This document shows positions 1 to 38,925 of a stretch of 64,000 nt of DNA, piece after piece. Source of the DNA: Glandiceps talaboti. Lineage: Eukaryota; Hemichordata; Enteropneusta; Spengelidae. Below the pieces are notes generated by a model, which saw only the letters and a program-made list of their open reading frames with translations, was not told the DNA's origin and searched no databases. How positions within the stretch are numbered: position 1 is the first letter of the stretch; each line of letters starts with the position of its first letter. A program made the translations under genes and the position numbers. The stretch lies in assembly GCF_964340395.1 (NCBI RefSeq), contig NC_135565.1, positions 13,758,709 to 13,822,708 on the forward strand, written 5' to 3'.

Positions 1-407
1 TTGTAGTTTGTTTGCCATGGTAGTAACAATACTGTGAATTCAGCATCTCAAAATGGTACTGCTGTTTTGGGGTCATACCCCCTAGGTGCTTGGTTATAAA
101 TCATATCCTTGTGTGTCTGTCTGTCCATCCACCTATTCTTCACCTTTTATGTCACATCATGCATATCTTATTTGTTTGTTTATGTGTTGCCATGGTGATA
201 TTGTCATCTGCCATATTTTGATATGAATCACTGTAAATCATAGAATGAGATTTTGATCATTGTAGAATGGTTTTAGTTGATAGTATTTGATATGATTGGT
301 ATCAACTGGTGATTTTGTTATCATTTGATTTGTATATTCAATGCTGTTAGCTTTTAATTACGTCATTGTATTGATATCAAGCTGACTATTTTGTGATAAG
401 TAGTTGA

Positions 408-417
408 CGATGATGAC

Positions 418-449
<32 letters not shown>

Positions 450-641
450 CAACGACAATGATGATGATGATGATGATGATAACAATGATGATGACAATGA
501 CGATAATGATGATGATGACGATATGACGACGATGATGATGACAATGACGGTAATGATGATGATGACGACGACGATGAGACGATGATGATGATGTTGATGA
601 TGATGATGATGAAGACAACAATGATGATAACAATGATGGTA

Positions 642-697
<56 letters not shown>

Positions 698-790
698 GAT
701 GATGATGACGATGATGATGACAATGACAACGATATGACGATGATGGTAACAAAGATCGGGATGAAGATAATGATGACAGTGACAGTAACA
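408..790. repeat. (GAT)n-type imperfect trinucleotide microsatellite
   Basis: About 380 bp of GAT/GAC/AAT triplets with scattered interruptions. Its length and decay suggest an old expanded microsatellite. Confidence 0.92.
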
Positions 791-1247
791 ATGATTATAA
801 TTGTGATAATGATAATGACACTGATGTTAACAAAGTCTTGTCATAGTGAACATCTACAAAAATATTGTTAGGGTAGGGCATTGGAATTTTTGTATACCAT
901 GTATTTCTATGTGTATGTTATTGTAATGCACTGCTTGAACTCATTACCTGTATTTCGAACAAACCACTGACCTATCTCCTGTTTTCTCCCTCTTTGTGCT
1001 CTCACACACCAGAGGATCTGTATTTATTACTTTAAACAGATGTCAATATTTTCGTTGTGTGCTTATCAAAATTATATCTTAATAGTTATATAGATGTATA
1101 GATGATATTATCATAGAATGCACCTCAGATATAGAATCTTAAGACTTCCGCTGTTACTTTGTTTAAGAAAAATCCAAACTATTCTCAGTTAAAATTATTG
1201 AATTAATGAATCAGTACACATTTTGAAATACAGGTGAAAAGGATATT

Positions 1248-1362
1248 CAAATTTAGTCATTTTGGAATCCAATATGGCTGCCATATCCAAATTTAGTCAT
1301 TTTGGAATCCAATATGGCTGCCATATCCAAATTTAGTCATTTTGGAATCCAATATGGCTGCC
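1248..1362 (+). repeat. 40-bp tandem triplicate
   Basis: Three near-identical head-to-tail units start at 1248, 1288 and 1328. Each contains aatttagtcattttggaatc and ccaatatggctgcca. The third unit is slightly short. Confidence 0.92.
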
Positions 1363-2775
1363 AATTATTTTGAAAAATGAAAAATTGTTGAAAACAAGAT
1401 GGGAACCTCAAAATTTCTTGTATTATTTCAAAAGGACCCAGAACAAGCTTTCATATGGCAAAGTTTGGAGAGAATTGTTAGGAACTTTTATTTTCAGGGA
1501 TATTTATCCCTGAGGTGCATTCTAATTCTACCTTAGAAATGAAACGGTTTAAAAAACTTAAGGGTTTCCTTTGATTCCATATGAAGACCAATTTATGATT
1601 TAAAGGGGCAATTCTAAAGCCACAGGAGAAATTTGATTTTGTGGAGATATGGGAATTATAGAAAGGTGTTCAGTTGTTTTTGGCATGTCATTTGGAGAAC
1701 TCTACCAGTCAAGTATTTATCACATTTCCAAATAATCCCTGGCTGCGTTGCCTGTATAAGGAAAAAGGGGGTGTATGGGAAAGGTGGTACGCAGTTGCTT
1801 CTTTTCAACAACAAAACATACGGCTGTGAGGTTTTTGTACAATGTAAAATTAATTAATGTGTACACTTGTTTTAATCAGTGTTATTCATGCTATTGCTGA
1901 TTATTAATCAGAGAGACAAAAATGAGGAATCTCAAGTCTAAGAAAATAGAAATGTTTTTGTAGTAGATTTTGGGAATCAAGTGACAAGAGTCTGTTATCT
2001 GTATTATATGTCTCCCATGGACTCTGTTAAAAATATGATGTTGAAATACAAGTGTAAAAGTTGTAGAGAAACTATGTGAAAAGTTGGCAAATATTGCATG
2101 TGGTCTATTTGAAATTTGTTATTAAGAATAACAGAAACATACTAGTGTGATTTAAAGTATTGCTGCTAGGACCAACATAGGAGTTAAGATACAGTGAAGT
2201 AGATGTTCATTCGCATCGTTATTTTACAACTTTAAAAAACACCGGTGCATTTGCTAGCTTGTGGTAAGCAGGAATGAGACAAGTTTCATGTAAAGACATA
2301 CAATGTGATTAGTGCCAGTAAGTTAGCAAAGCATAAACTTCTCATGAGCTCCAGATCCCATAACTCTACATGTTATAACAATCAAGTCCAACTGTTACTG
2401 ATACATTATAACTTTCACAGACATAACAAACTGATAACTGTTGTTTTTACCGAATTTGTCATTGCCTGAAGTCACTCCCTGGCTCCCTTCATTCAAGGAA
2501 ACGCACTGGTGTTTTTTCATGGGTTGTATTTATTTCTCAATAACGATTGCTAACACAGAACCTGAAGTAATATACTTCTAAAAAATCTCTCTCCAACTAT
2601 GAGCATCTCCCTGACTGCATCTTTATATCTCATTGGAATGTTTTATAAAACTGTACTTTTGTTTTTATTCAAAGTAGTTGGTACAGTTGATTTACAACTT
2701 CAAGTTTTCAGTATTTTAAATCTGCAATTGCTTGAAATTCACAATTTATCATGTTTACCATTTCTTGTCTTCTAG

Positions 2776-18038
<15,263 letters not shown>

Positions 18039-18103
18039 TAGTTATTGACCTCAGGTGGGTGAACTTTGAACTTTGACACTATTTATAACTCCCTCTCATT
18101 GCT

Positions 18104-18933
18104 GTACAAGTCACGAGTGTGAAGCTACCATCATATTCATATTCATATTCACTTTCAAAAGTTGACCTCTACGATCAATGTGAATATGATGATAGCTTAC
18201 ACATTCATCATCAGATTCGAAGTACTTCCGAATGGGTACGAACATGCGTTCGGCAAATCACATATCCTTCATTGGCAGGTTGAAATCATGTGATTGTAAT
18301 TACTTTTCACTTGATTTGCCTGGATTTGCATGCTCTCTTGTTATTTTTGCCAGAGTATCCAATTTGCACCATGAATTATTGTTGTCATGGACCATTATTT
18401 TTCACAATCGATTGCGTTGACCGATCCTGGTAATTGTGGTCTTGACAACACTATTTTGTGTAAATTTCACCAGTGTAAGTGTTAAGTAAGGTTTCAAAGA
18501 TAGCGACACTGCGGGAAATCAAAACACACCCAGCCAGGCCGTATTTTATTACATTACTCATACAGGTTTTTTGTACACCCAAATATTGATATTTCATTTT
18601 CAAAAAGATATGGGAAAGGCATACTAAACATCCAAATTAGTTTTTTATATGACAACAATAATTCATGGTGCAAATTGGATACTCTGGCAAAAATAAGAAG
18701 AAAGCATGCAAATCCACGCTAATCAAGTGAAAAGTAACTACAATCACATGATTTCAACCTGCCAATGAAGGATTTGTGATTTGCCGAACGCTTGTTTGTA
18801 CCCATTCGGAAGACTTCGAATCTGATGATAAACGTGTGAAGCTATCATCATATTCACATTGATCGTAGAGGTCAACTTTTGAAAGTGAATATGAATATGA
18901 ATATGATGGTAGCTTCACACTCGTGTACAAGTC
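18104..18933. mobile_element. Foldback (MULE/FB-like) element with 276-bp arms and 9-bp TSD
   Basis: The element is 18113-18924 (812 bp). The left arm 18113-18388 and right arm 18649-18924 are near-perfect reverse complements of equal length, 276 bp each. They separate a 260-bp unrelated spacer. Outer ends are ACGAGTGTGAAGC and GCTTCACACTCGT. The 9-bp direct repeat GTACAAGTC flanks both sides (18104-18112 and 18925-18933). Long inverted repeats with 9-bp target duplications are typical of Foldback/Mutator-like elements. There is no transposase ORF, so it is non-autonomous. Confidence 0.92.
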
Positions 18934-19123
18934 ATGGTTGTCATTGCATTCAGGTTGACCTTTGACCAAATGTAGGACCCTATGATCCAGTCACAGAGGT
19001 CAATAACTTTTGAGAAGTTAAAAGACAGAACAGTGGACCAGTTGAATAATGAATAACTTTTGTAATAGCTGCCTCAGTAATGTCAGAAAATGTTTTGCAG
19101 AAGTTAAATGGGTCTGTGGATTT

Positions 19124-19130
19124 GTGTGTG

Positions 19131-19162
<32 letters not shown>

Positions 19163-19560
19163 TGTATGTATGTATGTATGATGTATGTGTGTGTAAGTAT
19201 GTATGTATGATGTATGTGTGTGTATGTATGTATGTCTGTATGTATGTATGTATGTATGTATGTATGTATGTATGTATGTATGTATGTATGTATGTGTGTG
19301 TGTATGTATATATGTACATGTATGTATGATGTATGTATGTATGTATGTATGTATGTATGTGTATGTATGTACATTTGTATGTATGTATGTATGTATGTAT
19401 GTATGTATGTGTTATGCGTATGTGTTTGCATCTATTTCTTTCTATGTTTATGTGCATGTGTCTCCATATATCTGTGAGCATGCACATGTGCGTCTGTGTG
19501 TGTGTCTGTGTGACTGTGTGTGTGTCTGTGACTATGTCTCTGTGTATGTATGAACAACTG
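19124..19560. repeat. (GTAT)n / (TG)n compound microsatellite
   Basis: More than 60 GTAT units with TG-rich interruptions. The long Tyr/Met/Val/Cys or His/Thr/Ile frames on both strands are artefacts of this repeat. Confidence 0.95.
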
Positions 19561-19707
19561 GAAAATGTTTTATCCAATTTGAAAAGAACAAGCAGCATGA
19601 CATTATGAATATGTTGTCTAGTATATATAGAACAAATTGTATCTACTATAGTGACTTGACCTTTTTAGTTAACTGACTGACTCTTTTTTCTCTCTTTCCT
19701 CTTGCAG

Positions 19708-22700
19708 GATTGTGTGGAATTTCTTCTATTAAAAAATGGACAATTTCAAAATTATTCTTTTACAATAAGCCTTCTATGGAGTAGGACATTATTGAGCAGA
19801 ATACTCCCGGCTAGACCTTTATCCGAAATCAAATCATCAAATCTAATCTGATCATGCCCACTGGCAGCTGGATATGTTCTTGTCTTTGGCCTGAACACCC
19901 CTACAAAACATTTCAGGACCCTACACGGACTGATCCATCATGAAAGAGGGGGTGCAAAGGTCATAATTGGACTATTTACTAATGTCTGACTAAAGCAAAA
20001 TTTTATTTTTACCTTATCTGAGAATGATGGTGTATATGGATGGGATAGAGGGCGTATTCACTCGTTTGGACTCTTATATTGCTGTCGGTTACGTTGTTTT
20101 GGTGTAATTTAAGAAAAATGACTTTTCAAAATTTAGTTCTCAGAGATGGTCAATTTTAATTAGGGTTGACGGTTGATTGCTTTCTTGATGTTTCTGTGTA
20201 GTTAGTAGTTTTTTGTTCAGCTTTGTTTTGTTATGTTTTGCATTGTTTTGTTTTGTTTTGTTTTTTAGTCTTTGTCATACATATATATATATATATCACA
20301 TTTCATTGTCTTTTTTTCATTTGATGGTGCTGCAGAAGAAAAAAAAATTCATCAAGCAAAAAAATCACAATTTTGGTCCATTCATATTCAGCCTTACATC
20401 TCATAGATACATGCAGGTCTTGTTCAATATTACAGCCAAGTTTATTGGCTGACGAAAGATATAGACAAGCAGAGAGGACGGGTTTGTGAGAAAAAAAAAA
20501 TGAACATGCAATCTTAGGTACTGTTTTTCTGTTCTGATTATTTGGTGCTGTAGGAAAAAAACAAAAATACTGACCTATAATTTGCATGTTCTGTCTTACC
20601 AGACATGTTGTAAACTTCAGTATCAATACTTTTTTCCTCCAATTGAGGCTTTTATTTCTTCAGGATTTTTGAACCCAAACTTCTAAAATTTGATGAAAAC
20701 AATGTTCCTGGCATGAGGTCGATAAGGCCAGATTGTAAATTCTTTGAAAATATTCCAAGTATTTTGTCCGTGTCGAGAACTGCTTGTCTATAAATGAAAG
20801 TCTATTACACTCAGGCACTCATAAATATTTTGTCATTTACCGAACATTCAACCTTTCTTTGCCATTTTTCCCTCCAAAAAAAATTCATGAACATTTTTAC
20901 ACTCATAATATTTTCTTTCTCCTCTAACTTGACTTTTGGTCCTAAACCTATAAATGATATTTAATTACGACAAATTGAAAATGTAAATGAAAAAAAAAAT
21001 GTTTTTTTTTCCCGAACTTCTTTTTATGGCATTGAAAGGAATGAACTGTCACATTTGAAAAAAAAAGAAAAGAAAGAAAACTGCCCAATGTATAGGTTCC
21101 TATATGGTTTGCAGATACCTCATTTAGTTGTAGTAGTGCCCTATTTATACAGCAATGCAAGGAATTAATGTGTGTAAATAAACAACTCATTGTTAAATTT
21201 GCATACTTTTTTGGTTTTTTACGTACCACATATTTATGTTAAGCCTGAGTCGTATGTTGTGTTTGTGTCACCACAGATGTGGCTTGAATTCTATGCATTA
21301 GAGATGTTACACTGAAATGTTGTCATGTTTTGTCTTTACTTTGACCATAAAAACACAAGAGTGCCTCTTTATTTGTGAAAAGAAACAACAAACATCTGAT
21401 GTCAAAAAGTCCATATATGGAATGTGGTGAGAATGCCTTATATGGTGATTCTTAGCTGTGGAAAGAAATTACAAACACTCAATCTCAAAAAAGTCCATAT
21501 ATGGAATGTGGCCAGATTACCTTATTTGGTGAATCTTAGTTGTATAAAAGAATCAACATACACCTAAAAGTCCATATATGGTATGTGGTCAGAAAACCTT
21601 ATTTGGTAGTTCTTGTTTGTGACAAGAAATAACAAAAGATCTGATGTTTTGAAGTCCATATATAGTATTGCATCATTGTAAGAATACCTTATTTGGTAGT
21701 TCTGCCACCAGAAATGTCCTAATATGGACTGTAGATGTCTTTATATGGATATGTAAATATTGATAAATGTTTACTTTTCTCATAAGACATTTCTTTGTAT
21801 AATAGATGGTGCAACAGTGGATCTGTTCTTGATTATAAATCTTACGCAGTTAATACATGCACAAAATTTAGTGCCAAATTTTTGCATTCACTGTTGCATA
21901 GACAATGTATAGGGCGTTCTTGTTTCTTTTCTCGTGTTTACCATGGCTTACGGTAAAGGGCAAATCATTTTTAGAAAATCAGAGACAAAAATGCCAACTT
22001 TCACTTCTAATGCATTTCTATAATGTACTTATTGAAATATTTTTCAAAGCAATAAGAGTGAATGTGAGGATGAGTAGGTAAAATTTGAATTTAAGAGATT
22101 TTCACCCTCTTTTTTGATGCTTTACTCCCCCATATTATTCATAAGAGTGCAGTGTCCTTTTTAACATTGGAGCACACCACTTTATTCAGGGAGGTGAGGA
22201 GGTTATCATTGAAAGATATGTGCTTTTTTTTCAGTTGCTATCCGTAACTTTTGTGTAACTGTAGTGGTATTAGATTTTATTTTTTTTGTTAATGGTTTCT
22301 GTTAGAATTAACTGTAGCAGATGGGCATTTTTTTTTGCTTTTAGTTGGAAAATGTGTATATTCCCAGGAAATTTCAAATTTGTAATATTTATATATGTAT
22401 TGCCTCCATTGTTTCCTTATATGCCATTAATACGTAGCAAAACACCATTTCTATAATTGTTACAATGTTTCTTTTCTGGGTATCTAAGCCATTGATTCAA
22501 GAGATGCCAGGTCATTGGTTTATGAATATTCAAATTAGGTATTAATATTCCTGGATACTAACAAAGGGTTTTAGGAATCCGAATCTGAATCTCAATCTGA
22601 ATCTCAATCTCAATATGAATTCAAACCTGGTATAGTTTTTGCCAAGTGTATAATTGTACAGTAAACGTTATGACCAAACATAATTGAGAAGATATTGCAG

Positions 22701-23310
22701 TTTATGCAAAGTAGGTTGTTGGTGATTTTCATTGGATGTGGGCCTTGACAGAAATGCCTTATAAGGGTTGTAATTTAAATTGCATAACCATATATGGTGA
22801 ACTCTCTGTTCTGCTCTCTCTAATGACAATGAGAGACAGGATCTTTAGAGCTGATTGGTAGAAAGCTTTGAAATAGTAGATACATGGGCAATGTAATAGT
22901 AATTATTAAAAATTTTCCTCTTCGAGAAGAGGAACCATTTCCAGAAATTTCATACAGAACACTGCTCAGTGGCTTTGACATGCAGAGTGCATCTGCAACC
23001 TGTGTAATATGTGTACAGTATACTAGGCCCTGATGGATTAATATACCTCGTAATTTACTTTTAAACTTATTAATCTATGAGGACCTGGATAAATTGAAAG
23101 TTTGATACTTCCATTGTGTAGCCAACTCAAATGTTCAAGCTCCGTGTACAACCATTGTCATGTTTAAGTCTCAGATAGAGAAAGAATCCGTAGCTGAATT
23201 TTTTTGGTGTATTAAAAGACTGATATAAATTATTCATAAAATCACAGACAAGTTTCTACATGTAATAATAACCCAACACAAACAGAAATAAAGCTGTAAG
23301 TTATTATTCT
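19708..23310 (+). other. Liprin 3' UTR exon and downstream sequence
   Basis: Follows a strong acceptor and has no long coding frame. Candidate poly(A) signals AATAAA lie at 21177-21182 and 23287-23292; which one is used is unknown. It contains a (TTTTG)n tract near 20225-20262 and an ~80-bp tandem array at 21410-21715. Confidence 0.5.
21410..21715 (+). repeat. ~80-bp tandem repeat, four copies
   Basis: The block aagtccatatatggaatgtg, followed by cagaa(t/a)accttatttggt, recurs near 21410, 21488, 21568 and 21651 with moderate divergence. Confidence 0.85.
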
Positions 23311-23342
23311 TTATTATAATATTTTTGTCGTTGTAGTTTTTC

Positions 23343-23585
23343 TCACCCACCCCACCATGACATCCTCGCCCAGTATCACATCACCCCTGTCCACCACACC
23401 CACCCACTCACCTCTACCCACCATCACACATACCGATTTGCCCCTATCCACCATCACACCCACCCACCCCTATCCACAAACCCATCTACTCATCCCTATC
23501 CACCATCACATATCACACCCAACTACCACCATCACACCCACCCCTATCCACCATAACACATACCAATCACCCTTTACCACCATCT
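23343..23585. repeat. CCACC/CCATCAC-rich low-complexity tract
   Basis: Irregular repeats of cacccacccctatccaccat. The Thr/Pro/Ser-rich frame over this interval is a product of base composition. Confidence 0.8.
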
Positions 23586-25720
23586 CCAAAACAAACTGAA
23601 GCTTAATGAAGTACTTACCATAGTGTGCGCTCTGGAAGTAAACTGTTTAAACTTTTTCTATTACTTTGTACAAGAAAACTCATACTTTCTCGCTTCAAAT
23701 CAAGCCAACACAAAATGAGTGGTCAATCCATCAACATATCTACATTGGGTAAAGGTTCACTAGTTGAAAGTCCAAAACTTGCTTTTCTGTGAACAATCTG
23801 ACCAAAACTATGAGGAACTAATGTAATGAAGGCTTTGTTAACATTGTATCCTCTTACCATGCTTGTTAAAACATTTTAATCTTGTATGGGTATATGACGT
23901 ACTAGGGTCGTTTATCCCAACCCCTCCATTCAAGGAGTCTGTATTCTCTAAAGCAATACAAGCAATAAACACAAGAAACGTACATGTAGGAGCATCGAGA
24001 ATTGGATGATGACAGTGCCCTCTATGCCAGGTAGTGTATAACAAATTATTTCATTCCAAAAGTCAACCTTCTGGTATGGTCCTGTTACACTCTGACCTAA
24101 GTGTGATATGATATGATGATATGATATATATTTTATTACCCGATCAAAAATAAGTACAATACAAACGTAAACACAGGAAAAGCAAACTAGATCGGATAAC
24201 AGGAGTCAGAAAATAGCTTTGCTAATCGTGTCTGACCCCTGGCTAAAGTAAATAATGGTATAAGTTTAGATTGCAATTAAAAATACAAAAAGTAGCTCTA
24301 CCCTTAACCCCCTCCCCTCACCCCCCCCCCCCCTATATACTAGTATATGAGTGCCATAATGAAAAGAAGTCATATATTACATTAGAACTGTACAATGTTA
24401 TATTACATACTCTTTGTACAAGCTTACCACTCTTTGTGTGGTAAGCTTGTACAATACATAACACCAAAGTAAAGCATTTTCTGTATGTATCACACTCGTT
24501 TATAGCATCCATATGAAGTGTTTCATTTGCTAATTGACCACATTAGAAAGGCCCCATACTAGGCTTGTAAATAAACCATTTGAAACAGTATACTTTTACA
24601 CTTGATACGAATGCTGTAAATGAGTATAGCACATAGAGAAAGTGCTTTGCTTCAGTGTTACTCGTTGTAAAGTGTACGAAGATTAACCACTGGCATTCCA
24701 CATGCTTTCAGTAATAGAAGGGAACTATGTAATATGCAAACAATGGGATAAAAGTTACAGACACTGTTGCAGTAGTGTTTACCATGTCACAAAAGTTATG
24801 TACAACGCCATACATGCACAGCAACAGAACAGTAAGACACGTCACGTTAATATGCTATTTTTATTCTTGGATTTCCTCATTACAACAACACACTGGAAAC
24901 AATATGCTTTGCAACTCACAACAGAAACATTACTTTCCATCAGTTTGACACCTATAAGGTGAAAAAACGAAAACATCCAGACACCAGAAAAAAATAAATT
25001 GGAAGACATTTGTTTATGTTTTCTCTTCAACGTCTATGGTGTACTCTTACAATTTACATGTTATTTTAAAAGTATTTCATACAGTATTTACAGTTAGTAG
25101 TGCAGATCACAACACGGTTTCGTTATTGGCCTTCATTGCCAAGCCTTTCCCGCCAAATTTTGTTTTAAAAAGATGTCTTGTTTTTCAGTACAAAGTTAGG
25201 GAGCTTCTCAATTTCTTTATATTATTGTATATCCTTAGTGTCAATAGGTCAACAAAAATAGAAGACAAAGAATTATGTTAATTAATCTCCGCCAAGAAAA
25301 ATGACTAGCTGCACAAAGCTCAAAGCCATCATCATACACAGAAATAACAAATCATAATTCTTCCTCTGCAGGTCTGACCATCAACTCAGGTTTTTGCATT
25401 TATTGACACTTTCACACACAAAAAATCTTTTGGAAAGTTATTTCAAAATATCGCCTCTAACCTGTACCTATCACTCAGTGTCAGTAGGTTTGTCAATGAA
25501 ATCTTGAAACAGTTGTCAGAAATTAAAAATTAAAGTCCTGGACCACTTCAGAACAGCGCCCCCACATGTCACAGAATAAAAGAGGATCACAAACATGTTG
25601 AACTTAAGTTCAAAATCAATGAAATACACTTTGTAATGCTTCAAACTTAGTGTCATATATTACCTATGCATCTATATTGGATATACTCTGAAAAATAGAT
25701 GTCTGAAATAAATAGGTTAT
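23586..25720. other. Intergenic AT-rich stretch
   Basis: No supported gene. It contains an ATGAT-type tract near 24108-24130, a poly(C) run at about 24320-24333 and a perfect hairpin at 24414-24454. Confidence 0.65.
24414..24454. repeat. Perfect 17-bp inverted repeat, 7-nt loop
   Basis: The left arm TTGTACAAGCTTACCAC is followed by the loop TCTTTGT. The right arm is its exact reverse complement. A loop-like TCTTTGT also directly overlaps the left arm start, giving a local direct repeat. Confidence 0.9.
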
Positions 25721-27098
25721 TAGCACAACTGAACTTGTTCAGTAGTGCTATAGGGATCGCCCGGCGTCTGTCTGTCTGTGTGTGTGGATGTGTGTGTGTG
25801 TGTGTGTGTGTAAACAACTTAAAGTCAAAAACCGCTGAACCGATTGCCACGATATTTGGTGGGTCCATTACTTTGGGTGTCTAGTTGGGAAATTGTTCAA
25901 ATCAAAATGATCGCATCACAGGTGTGTGATTTGGGTCAAAAAATGTGATTTTTGGTCAAAAAACTTAAACTCAGAAACTACTGGGCAGATTGGTGCGAAA
26001 TTTGGTGGGAACATTCTTAAGGTGGTGTAAAGTAAGATTTGTTCATGACGGGATGATTCCATCAGTGATATGCAAATTAGGGCTAAAAATGTGTCTTTTT
26101 GGTTAAAAATCTATAATTCTAAAACTACTGAGCAGATTGGGCTGAAATTTAATGGGAATGTATCTAGGGATGTATGGACGAAGAAATATTAAGCATACCA
26201 TGATTCCATGAGTGATATGCAAATTAGGTGTAAAAATGTTCATTTTTGGTCAAAAACTTATATCTCAAAAAGTACTTGGTCAATTAGTCTGAAACTTGGC
26301 AAGATGTTTCTGAAACTGTTATTCTGCAGATTTTCTTAAAAACATTTTGACAAAATTGGCCCTAGCAACCATGACCACACCCTTTAGCAACAACCAAATG
26401 ACAGTATATTTTGGTCAAATAACAACATCATCTGGTAAGCAAGTGAGTAAACATTCAAAAAATGTATGCAAATACCCTAGCAACCATGACCACGCCCATA
26501 GCAACAGCCAAACGGTGGTGTATTTCACAAAGATAACAATAGGGTTTAATAGATAATTGAATAAACATCCAAAAAATGTATGTAAATTTGCATAGCAACA
26601 AGACCACGCCCATAACAACAGCCAAATAATCACGTATATTGCAAAGATAACAACAGGAATAGAAAGACAGATGAATAAACATTCAAAAAATGTATGCAAA
26701 TACCCTAGTAACCATGACCACGCCCATAGCAACAGCCAAACGGTGGTGTATTTCACAAAGATAACAACAGGGTTTAATAGACAATTGAATAAACATTCAA
26801 AAAATGTATTTAAATTTTCCTAGCAACAAGACCACGCCCATAGCAACAGCCAAATGATCACGTATATTGCAAAGACAATATCAGGAATTCATACACAAGT
26901 GAACAAAAACATACACAAATGTATGCAAATATATCTAACAACATGACCACGCCCATGGCAACAGCCAAATGATAGCATTTATCGTAAAGATAGCAACATG
27001 GTTGGATAGGCATCTGGATAGTTATTCAGCAAATAAACACCTATTGTTAGCATAGACTAGCATATGGATAAACATTTTTAAAAACTACAGTTGTGCTA
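25721..27098. mobile_element. Composite repeat element with 11-bp TIRs and two internal arrays
   Basis: The ends are TAGCACAACTG (25721-25731) and its exact reverse complement CAGTTGTGCTA (27088-27098). The left end also folds on itself (ACTGAAC / GTTCAGT). Inside, about 25800-26340 holds 4-5 diverged units containing aaaactactgagcagattgg and ...tgatatgcaaattagg. About 26345-27000 holds 5-6 units of ~118 bp containing gaccacgcccatagcaacag. No transposase or target duplication was identified, so the class is uncertain. Confidence 0.6.
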
Positions 27099-27193
27099 CA
27101 ACGCCATTGGCGGTATTTTATATTAATTTATCACATCTGTACTTCAAGTATTCAAATGACATTTAATCATACTCCAACTTCTCAAAGATTTGT

Positions 27194-27199
27194 TTTATT
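27194..27199 (-). promoter_or_regulatory. Candidate poly(A) signal of the two-module ankyrin gene
   Basis: TTTATT on the + strand reads AATAAA on the - strand, about 380 bp past the stop codon. It is the nearest such hexamer I found. Confidence 0.4.
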
Positions 27200-27214
27200 A
27201 TAAGCTAGAAGTGT

Positions 27215-27490
27215 TGACATGTTGCAGGTTCGAGCCTCATCTCTGCCATTGTTTCTGAATGGCTAAAGTCTTGGGCAAGATTTGAACCACAATTGTGTCT
27301 TAGTCAACCCAGTTGTATAATTGGGGACCTGGTAGGGTAGAGGTAGAAATGTGAATGCATTAATCCTCTACACTTATAGAGGCTGCAATGAATTGTATGC
27401 TAGTTGAGGTGCCAGGGGTAATAATTGTAAAGGACTTCAGGTCTAACTAAGATCTCAAAGTGTCTCGGACATGAAATGCAGTAATACATG
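27215..27490 (+). mobile_element. 5'-truncated tRNA-derived SINE fragment
   Basis: The sequence gttgcaggttcgagcctcat contains a tRNA promoter B box. It is followed by a body with cttgggcaagat, gggacctggtagggtagagg, gaggtgccaggggtaataat and gtaaaggactt. This body order is the one I know from tRNA-derived SINEs of marine invertebrates. The A-box part is missing. It falls in the likely 3' UTR of the downstream (- strand) ankyrin gene. Confidence 0.6.
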
Positions 27491-27575
27491 ATAAACGTGT
27501 TGGTCAGTGTGAGAGTGACATAACCCTTTTTCAAAGTCTGTCTGTATCCATGATATGATTTCAGACAGTATTATG

Positions 27576-38925
<11,350 letters not shown>

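Larger units (their letters stand above)
1..2775 (+). other. Liprin-alpha intron sequence (window start)
   Basis: AT-rich non-coding sequence upstream of the first visible liprin exon. Apart from an (ATG/GAT)n tract at about 408-790 and a 40-bp triplicate at 1248-1362, no gene signal was seen. The long His/Ser frames across 358-791 are translations of the trinucleotide repeat. Confidence 0.75.
18055..19707 (+). other. Probable intron in the liprin 3' UTR
   Basis: Sixteen bases after the stop codon lies the donor cag|gtgggt (18055). The strong acceptor ctctctttcctcttgcag ends at 19707. The block between holds a foldback transposon and a (GTAT)n microsatellite. Splicing would place the UTR exon junction within 50-55 nt of the stop, compatible with escape from nonsense-mediated decay. 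If unspliced, the whole block is simply UTR. Confidence 0.45.

Noticed and set aside
358-791. Ser-, His- and Ile-rich frames on the minus strand
   Set aside because: Pure translations of the GAT-type trinucleotide repeat in different frames.
19018-19608. Tyr/Met/Val/Cys and His/Thr/Ile frames
   Set aside because: Microsatellite translations of GTAT and TG units.
26347-26756. Frames with AVVMGVVMVARVFAYIF-like repeats
   Set aside because: They follow the ~118-bp tandem units of the composite repeat element.
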